Part shown: positions 7,322 to 12,017 of the stretch, piece by piece
Numbering within the stretch: the first letter of the stretch is position 1
Layout: each line of letters begins with the position of its first letter
The notes under the pieces: generated by a model
The model's database searches: none
Seen by the model: only the letters and a program-made list of their open reading frames with translations
Told to the model about the DNA's origin: nothing
DNA from: Desulfotomaculum sp.
Lineage (GTDB): Bacteria > Bacillota > Desulfotomaculia > Desulfotomaculales > Nap2-2B
Assembly (NCBI GenBank): GCA_003513005.1
Contig: DOTD01000086.1
Span: forward strand, 1-12,017
DNA: 12,017 bases
Reading direction: 5' to 3'
Position numbers and translations under genes: made by a program

Positions 7322-7350
7322 TTGTCAGCGGGCAGAACAAATGCTACAAT
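7322..7350 (+). promoter_or_regulatory. Promoter of the tRNA gene
   Basis: TTGTCA (7322-7327) and TACAAT (7345-7350) are separated by 17 bases, a good housekeeping-type promoter ending 16 bases before the tRNA. A shifted TATAAT is also present at 7350-7355. The -35 element begins three bases after the pilD stop codon. Confidence 0.7.
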
Positions 7351-7366
7351 ATAATATATTTGTTTT

Positions 7367-7441
7367 GGGCGCGTAGCTCAGCGGGAGAGCGCTTGACTCA
7401 CATTCAAGAGGCCGCTGGTTCGAAACCAGCCGTGCCCACCA
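7367..7441 (+). tRNA. tRNA-Val (anticodon CAC)
   Basis: A complete cloverleaf is visible. The acceptor stem is GGGCGCG with CGTGCCC (one G-T pair), and the D stem GCTC pairs with GAGC. The anticodon stem CTTGA/TCAAG holds loop CTCACAT, giving anticodon CAC, which reads the valine codon GUG. The T arm is GCTGG-TTCGAAA-CCAGC. The CCA end is encoded at 7439-7441. It has its own promoter and a terminator, so it is a single-gene unit. Confidence 0.96.
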
Positions 7442-7445
7442 GATA

Positions 7446-7487
7446 AATCCTTTAACGCCAACGGTTACAGGGTTTTTATTTTTATTC
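7446..7487 (+). terminator. Rho-independent terminator after the tRNA
   Basis: Bases 7446-7456 pair with 7464-7474 around a seven-base loop, with one T/C mismatch and one T-G pair, and run into TTTTTATTTTTATT. It ends the tRNA transcript before the small downstream ORF. Confidence 0.65.
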
Positions 7488-7515
7488 AGGATTGATAAGG
7501 AGATAATATTTATTT

Positions 7516-7695
7516 ATGAAGAACTGCGAAATGAAGCTTACCGGCAATATATTGACAATAACAGTTGATATCTCAAAGGAATTTGGCAGGTCCTCCTCCG
7601 GAAAAAGTATCATTATCGGCTCGACTGAAGGAAACGTATCCATACCGGACAAGGAGGATATTAAAATCGGCTTGAATGTTTACCGGAAGGCTTAA
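7516..7695 (+). CDS. Small conserved-looking hypothetical protein, 59 residues
   Basis: The ORF reads MKNCEMKLTGNILTITVDIS and ends GLNVYRKA. AAGGAGA stands 13 bases before the ATG at 7516, rather far; an in-frame ATG at 7531 is an alternative start. The protein has no membrane segment and alternates hydrophobic strands with a central Ser/Gly/Lys turn (SSSGKS). The pattern SGK-x-IIIGST-x-GN followed by IGLNVY resembles, from memory, short uncharacterised proteins in Clostridia, archaea and phages; I cannot verify this and assign no function. The SGK is not a Walker A motif, as it lacks the upstream glycines. It sits alone between a tRNA terminator and the convergent membrane fusion protein gene, whose stop is 13 bases away. 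Clean codon structure and a ribosome binding site make it a likely real gene. Confidence 0.72.
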   Translation: MKNCEMKLTGNILTITVDISKEFGRSSSGKSIIIGSTEGNVSIPDKEDIKIGLNVYRKA

Positions 7696-7708
7696 TTAAA
7701 TATTACTG

Positions 7709-8863
7709 CTAAAATTTAACTTTTGTATTTTCCTTGAGGCCCAGGCTGCCGTCCCGGACTACTAGATCACCTTCTTTAAGGCCGCCGGCAACCTCAATAT
7801 TGTCCTGATCGTTAATTCCTGTTTCAATCAGTTGATAACTTATCCGGCCATTATTAACAACTGCGACTTCTTTTTGGCCGTCGCCCCTGGTGATTACGGA
7901 TTCACGCGGCACTATAAGCACATCTGTCCGGCTTAACGTCTGGATAGCCACTTTAACCTCGAAACCGGGCTTTAAATTAGCGGGATCTTTAACGGTGATC
8001 AGGACCGGCGCCCTTCGCTGAATAACTCCGAGGGCGGATATTTTTTCTTCAGCCTGAGGATAAATTTTTTTCACGGCGCCGGTAAGCCGGCGGTCAAGTA
8101 CCGGTGCTGTAACGGTTACTTTCTGACCGACGGCAACCTGCCCCAGATCATCGCTTAAAATATCCGCTTTTATCTCAAGCTGTTCTGAATCCGCTACAGT
8201 AACCAGAAGTACTCCGGAGTTAACAACCTGCCCCAGTTTTACAGGAACGGCAAGTACGATACCCTCCAGGGGACTTTTAACTGTAAGCTGCTCCTCTTTT
8301 GCCGAAAGGACGGCCAGAGACTGTTTAAGCCCCTCTGCCTGCGCAAGGCCTGCTTCAAGTACGGTTGAGGCTTCTTGAAGGGTTTTTTCATCTATTTGGA
8401 CCTGCAGGGCTGCTCTATCATATTCCACACGGGATGCGGCGCCTGTTTCGTAGAGGTTCTGAATACGGGCATAATTTTCTTTCGCATCTTCAAGCTCTGC
8501 GGAGGCTTTATCCAACGCCGCTTTCGATCCCTCAGCGTCTATCAAAGTCTGGGACAATAAAGAACGGGTGTCGCGGATCTGGATTGTCAGATCAAGGTTC
8601 TCCAGCACAACAAGGATCTGCCCCTTTTCAACTTTTTGGCCGGCTTCCACAGGCAGCTGTTCTATCGTAGAGTTTTGCGCAGCGTACAGATCTTTGCTGT
8701 CCACCGGCTGGACGTAACCGGTGTCGATAATTTCCTTAACAATGCTGCCCTTGACTGCCTGCACAGTATCAACATTTTTTACGCTGCCAAGCAGCCATCC
8801 ACAGACGATTCCCGCTGCTATCAGGATTGTTATACCCGCATAAATTATTTTTTTGCGATTCAA
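7709..8863 (-). CDS. Membrane fusion (adaptor) protein of an ABC exporter, HlyD/MacA type
   Basis: The 384-residue protein starts with one membrane anchor (residues 5-26). The biotinyl-lipoyl (barrel-sandwich) domain is split around a coiled coil: first half IEQLPVEAGQKVEKG (67-81), helical hairpin about 95-190 rich in Ala/Glu/Leu, second half VKSPLEGIVLAV (195-206). A beta-barrel domain (about 228-310) and a membrane-proximal domain (about 315-384, VPRESVITR to the end) follow. In Gram-positive bacteria such proteins, as in YknXYZ, assist MacB-like ABC exporters of peptides or toxic compounds. The start is TTG 8863, eight bases after AGGAGG. It is the last gene of the ATPase-permease-adaptor operon, 34 bases after the permease stop. 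The substrate is unknown. Confidence 0.9.
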   Translation of the reverse strand: MNRKKIIYAGITILIAAGIVCGWLLGSVKNVDTVQAVKGSIVKEIIDTGYVQPVDSKDLYAAQNSTIEQLPVEAGQKVEKGQILVVLENLDLTIQIRDTRSLLSQTLIDAEGSKAALDKASAELEDAKENYARIQNLYETGAASRVEYDRAALQVQIDEKTLQEASTVLEAGLAQAEGLKQSLAVLSAKEEQLTVKSPLEGIVLAVPVKLGQVVNSGVLLVTVADSEQLEIKADILSDDLGQVAVGQKVTVTAPVLDRRLTGAVKKIYPQAEEKISALGVIQRRAPVLITVKDPANLKPGFEVKVAIQTLSRTDVLIVPRESVITRGDGQKEVAVVNNGRISYQLIETGINDQDNIEVAGGLKEGDLVVRDGSLGLKENTKVKF

Positions 8864-8897
8864 TCCCGCCGCCTCCTCAATTATTTAGTAGTTTTAA

Positions 8898-11294
8898 TCA
8901 GTCCCTGGCTTTGAGAACTTCCACAAGATCGAGCCTGATTATATTTTTAACTGCCAGCCAGTAAGCAATTGCAATAAAAAGCACCCCTGAAGCTGCCGAA
9001 ATTATGTAAGTCAGGGGGTAAATCACAATTTGCATGGAATATGCCGAATAAACCTCGTCTCTCGTCGCGGAATATATGTATGCTCCGGAGATCAGGCGCC
9101 CGAACGGCAACCCGACAAGCACGCCAAAAACCGTCTGTAAAAGGTTTTCCTTCAGCAAAAGGCCTGAAACTTCATTCACTCTGTAGCCTAACACACGCAG
9201 GAAACCCATCTCCCTTTTCCGTTCGGCAAAACTGATCACTGAGGCATTGTACACTATAGCAAACCCGAGAATAACAGCAAAAGCAACCATAATAAAGACA
9301 AAAGTAAACATATATCCAAGGTTGCTCCTTATTCCTTCCAACTCCTTGCTGCGGCTTATAATGGATGATATACGGTTCATACCGGACAGGTTTTTTTCAA
9401 ACTCCGCCGATCTGCCGGGAGCAACTTTCAGCATCGCTCCCGAAACAGCATTTTTTTCCTGCAAAATGCCGTTTAATTGTTCAAGCGTTGTATAGCTTAC
9501 TCCCCCTATAAACTGACTGTTTATGCCGGCAATTTTCAAAGTGGCGACGCGCAGAGGACCCATGCCGAGAAGCGTTTCCACCTGCACACTGGCGCCCTTT
9601 TTAACGCCAAGTTTCCTAGCTGTCGACTCGCTGATCAGCAGGCCCTCCCCAGAGACAAAAAGGGGTCTTCCGGAACTGTCCCAAATTCTTTTTAGTTCTG
9701 CATCCGGGAGCATTCCCATAATAACCTCGTCCCTGGAAAGGCTTCCGAATTTAATTTTCACAGGCGCTTCCAACACAGGTTCGGCTCTTGTAACAGCATC
9801 CAGCCGCGAAATGGCCAGCAGTTCAGTTTCTTTTACAGGCGCATCAAAGCGCACAAAATAATCATATAGCTGATCTCTGCTGAAAAGAGTATCCAGCATG
9901 TAACTGTATGTATCGTTTATGAAAAGCGACAGCACGAGCAGCCCTGTCGCAAACATAACACCGAGTACTGTTACGGCTGTACGAAACCGGTTGCGGTTGA
10001 CCGATCGCAGGCACATTTTCCAGGACAGATCTATTCTCTCCCAGACTGAAGTCCATCTCTCCAGAAATACCTTACCGGTCTTCCCGGGAGACACCGGGCG
10101 CATAGATTCGGCCGGACGCACTCCCAGTACGCCGCGTGAGGCCGCCAAACCGGCAGCTGCGCTGACACCCAAAGTAAGTACGATACTGTAAAAAATAGCT
10201 TGAAGATTGACCCCTCCAACAGTTACAGGGAGATTAAAATACGATGCGTAGAGTTTCGACAGTGAAGCCGAAAAAAATATACCGGGAAAAATTCCCAGCA
10301 ACAAGCCCAGCAGACCGATAGCCAGAGCATATTCGGTATAATGCAGCATGATTTGAAAACTGCTGTAGCCGATGGCTTTCATCGTTCCGATCTGCAGGCG
10401 CTGGATTTTGACCATCCGCCCCAGCATCACCAGTTCTATCAAAGCTGCAATTCCGAGGAAGATAGAAGAGAAATAAACTGCCGAATTCCGCAGCTGCCCC
10501 AGTTCCCCATCCAGAATTGCAGCGCTGAACTGGTCTTTGCGCGGGTAACTGGCCAGAAGCCCATACGGCTGCAGAATATCTTTAATTGATTCGGAAACTT
10601 TCTTTTCATCGGCGCCCGGCGCCAGTTTTATTATTACCTGGTTGACCTGGCCGGATAAATCAAGAATATCCTCGGCCAGACTGTTTGTTATCATAAAAAC
10701 CCCGAAACCTTTTGAATCCGGCATAAAACTTGCCGCATCCTTAACGGTATAGATAAACTCCGGGCTTGTCGCAGTACCGATCACATCCAGCTGAACTTCC
10801 CTGCCCTCGGCTATGACAGTAACCGTACCGCCTTTGGAAAGGTTGTTGGCCTGTGCGTACTTGGGATCCAGCAGAACCTGCGCCCTGCTTTCCCGGGCTC
10901 CTTCTTTAAAGAGGCTGCCGCTTAAAAGATAAGGACGGTTAACAGCATTTTCAACCGGCAAAGGGAAACTGGTCAGCCGGGCGGTTCCCCTCTCCCCGTT
11001 TTCCATGAGGATAGTAACATCCTTTTGAATTCGCCCGGTCGCCATATTTACTCCGGGAACAGCTTCAATCTGACGCAGAATGCCCTGCGGCGCCTTGACT
11101 ATATGAAAATAGTAATCAGCAAAGTTATAGTCATGGTAAAACCAATCGGCCGATTTCGTCATATTGTAGCATGTGGAAATCATAGATACATATACAGTCA
11201 CGCCGACCATAATTACGGCTGTGATGGCCAGGAACTGGCCTCGTGAAACTATGAAGTTGCGGAAAAGCCTTTTTGTCAGGACATTCACTACCAC
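8898..11294 (-). CDS. FtsX/MacB-type ABC transporter permease
   Basis: The 798-residue permease has two homologous halves. Each begins with a membrane helix (about 20-40 and 437-459), continues with a large extracytoplasmic domain, and ends with three helices of an FtsX domain (about 272-387 and 661-783). The cytoplasmic loop motif between the helices occurs twice, as KIQRLQIGTMKAIGY (296-310) and ERKREMGFLRVLGY (691-704). This eight-helix layout is that of the long FtsX permeases, not the four-helix MacB protein. The start is GTG 11294, six bases after AGAGG, overlapping the upstream ATPase gene by seven bases, which implies translational coupling. The damaged ATPase upstream leaves its energy supply in doubt. 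Substrate cannot be told. Confidence 0.9.
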   Translation of the reverse strand: MVVNVLTKRLFRNFIVSRGQFLAITAVIMVGVTVYVSMISTCYNMTKSADWFYHDYNFADYYFHIVKAPQGILRQIEAVPGVNMATGRIQKDVTILMENGERGTARLTSFPLPVENAVNRPYLLSGSLFKEGARESRAQVLLDPKYAQANNLSKGGTVTVIAEGREVQLDVIGTATSPEFIYTVKDAASFMPDSKGFGVFMITNSLAEDILDLSGQVNQVIIKLAPGADEKKVSESIKDILQPYGLLASYPRKDQFSAAILDGELGQLRNSAVYFSSIFLGIAALIELVMLGRMVKIQRLQIGTMKAIGYSSFQIMLHYTEYALAIGLLGLLLGIFPGIFFSASLSKLYASYFNLPVTVGGVNLQAIFYSIVLTLGVSAAAGLAASRGVLGVRPAESMRPVSPGKTGKVFLERWTSVWERIDLSWKMCLRSVNRNRFRTAVTVLGVMFATGLLVLSLFINDTYSYMLDTLFSRDQLYDYFVRFDAPVKETELLAISRLDAVTRAEPVLEAPVKIKFGSLSRDEVIMGMLPDAELKRIWDSSGRPLFVSGEGLLISESTARKLGVKKGASVQVETLLGMGPLRVATLKIAGINSQFIGGVSYTTLEQLNGILQEKNAVSGAMLKVAPGRSAEFEKNLSGMNRISSIISRSKELEGIRSNLGYMFTFVFIMVAFAVILGFAIVYNASVISFAERKREMGFLRVLGYRVNEVSGLLLKENLLQTVFGVLVGLPFGRLISGAYIYSATRDEVYSAYSMQIVIYPLTYIISAASGVLFIAIAYWLAVKNIIRLDLVEVLKARD

Positions 11295-11827
11295 TCAATC
11301 CTCTCCGGTGAAACAGGGACAGTATTTTCGATAATCTCAACAATCAGACCGCTGCTCATGCGCGCCACACGATGGGCCATTGCGCCAATAGGCGCGTTAT
11401 GTGTTACTATAATTACCGTGCTGCCAAGTTCGCGGTTTATCCTGGAAAGCAGGCCAAGGATCATCCTGCCGGTTAAATAGTCCAGGGAACCTGTCGGTTC
11501 GTCACAAATAAGCAGGCGCGGGTTTTTCACTACTGCGCGTGCTATCGCAACACGCTGCTGCTCACCCCCGCTGAGTTGGGAAGGGAAATGATCCATCCTG
11601 TCCGCCATGCCCACTTCCTGGAGAATTTCTTTTACCGACAGGGGTTTGGCCACTAAATGAGCAGCCAGTTCCACATTTTCCCTTACAGTCAGATCCGGTA
11701 TCAAGTTAAAAAATTGAAATACGAAGCCAACTTCTTCACGCCTGTACCGGGTTAACTGCTTCTCGCCGGCCCGGCTCAAATTCTCCCCGAAAAAGTCAAG
11801 ACCACCCCAAAATGGGGCGGCTTGCAC
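11288..11827 (-). pseudogene. ABC transporter ATPase (LolD/MacB type), N-terminus lost
   Basis: The readable 179 residues contain the Q-loop (Gln38 in GFVFQ), signature LSGGEQ (85-90), Walker B LLICDEP (105-111), D-loop SLD and the H-loop His143 in VTHN. The N-terminal ~50 residues, including the Walker A GxxGxGKST, are absent, while LolD/MacB ATPases are normally about 220-235 residues. Family similarity begins at FFGENLS (about 11797). The preceding residues come from a GTG inside a cluster of hairpins belonging to the neighbouring insertion sequence. Without Walker A this product should not bind ATP normally. The gene overlaps the permease by seven bases and heads the operon, so loss of its promoter may silence permease and adaptor. 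The missing 5' part may survive on the far side of the insertion, outside the window. Confidence 0.8.
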
Positions 11828-12017
11828 GAGCCCTATAAGGGCTAATTACTTGCCAGCGCCTAAATGACGCTGGCTTAAACTTCGTTCAAGCCATGTGCAC
11901 TGATTACTTGGCAGGACCCTTAAAAGGGCTCTCAAGTTCTTTGGTCGAAATTTTATCTATTATCTGATCGTGTTTATCTTGCTCGCGTATATACTTTGCT
12001 ATCGTTTGTTCATTCAA
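11798..12017 (-). mobile_element. Right end of an IS200/IS605-like element (partial)
   Basis: The segment contains the end of a transposase-like frame (11904-12017) followed by about 105 non-coding bases with three hairpins. Their stems are 11852-11858/11868-11874 (GCCAGCG with CGCTGGC), 11829-11834/11838-11843 (AGCCCT with AGGGCT), and 11798-11808/11814-11823 (imperfect). Subterminal hairpins instead of terminal inverted repeats are typical of single-strand Y1 transposition. It abuts the broken ABC ATPase. The exact boundary is uncertain, between about 11796 and 11828, and the left end lies outside the window. Confidence 0.6.
11904..12017 (-). CDS. C-terminus of a probable IS200/IS605 family (TnpA) transposase, partial
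   Basis: The last 37 residues run off the window edge. They read ...IAKYIREQDKHDQIIDKIS... and end LESPFKGPAK. The helical stretch with YIREQDKHD, followed by a PFKG tail, resembles the C-terminus of Y1-type TnpA proteins, in which a C-terminal helix carries the catalytic Tyr, here perhaps the Tyr at residue 9 of the fragment. The HUH motif would lie outside the window, so the catalytic centre cannot be checked. The family call rests on this short tail, recalled pattern and the downstream hairpins. Confidence 0.55.
   Translation of the reverse strand: MNEQTIAKYIREQDKHDQIIDKISTKELESPFKGPAK

Noticed and set aside
11917..11928. CCCTT/AAGGG dyad in the transposase tail
   Set aside because: Short stem with a two-base loop inside coding sequence; too weak to be called a functional structure.
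1..12017. CRISPR array or tandem repeats
   Set aside because: No regularly spaced direct repeats were seen anywhere in the window.

Overview
The window looks like a piece of a Gram-positive Clostridia-type chromosome, perhaps from the Peptococcaceae/Pelotomaculum neighbourhood. This is inferred from strong AGGAGG-type ribosome binding sites, frequent GTG and TTG starts, moderate GC content and a Firmicutes-style type IV pilus cluster. The species cannot be fixed from the sequence alone.

Layout. Bases 1-135 hold a GC-rich palindrome and a segment I cannot explain. Bases 136-839 (+) are a decayed C-terminal half of an O-antigen ligase/polymerase-type membrane protein, frameshifted in a run of 12 T. 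Bases 836-6141 (-) form the main block, transcribed as pilB, pilT, pilC and a type IV pilin, then a hairpin terminator and a YdcF/ElyC-like DUF218 membrane protein. Upstream of pilB is a roughly 400-base gap. It contains an unmistakable decayed duplicate of an internal piece of pilB and a good candidate sigma-54 promoter facing pilB. Divergent from it is the prepilin peptidase gene pilD (6548-7318, +).

Directly after pilD come a promoter, a tRNA-Val(CAC) with encoded CCA (7367-7441), a terminator, and a small 59-residue protein gene (7516-7695, +) of unknown role. From 7709 to 11294 (-) lie a HlyD/MacA-type membrane fusion protein and an FtsX/MacB-type permease of an ABC exporter. Their ATPase gene (11288-11827) is cut off at its 5' end and has lost its Walker A motif. 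The sequence that replaces it ends in a hairpin cluster and the C-terminus of what looks like an IS200/IS605-type transposase running off the window.

How the genes fit together. PilB (assembly ATPase), PilT (retraction ATPase), PilC (platform), the pilin and PilD (which cleaves the pilin leader) make up the core of a type IVa pilus. The alignment proteins (PilM/N/O) and minor pilins are not here. The ABC exporter operon appears disabled, or at least altered, by the insertion at its first gene. I found no wholly new system. The best leads are the pilB relic, the candidate sigma-54 promoter, the poly-T frameshift, the insertion-disrupted ABC ATPase and the small orphan ORF.
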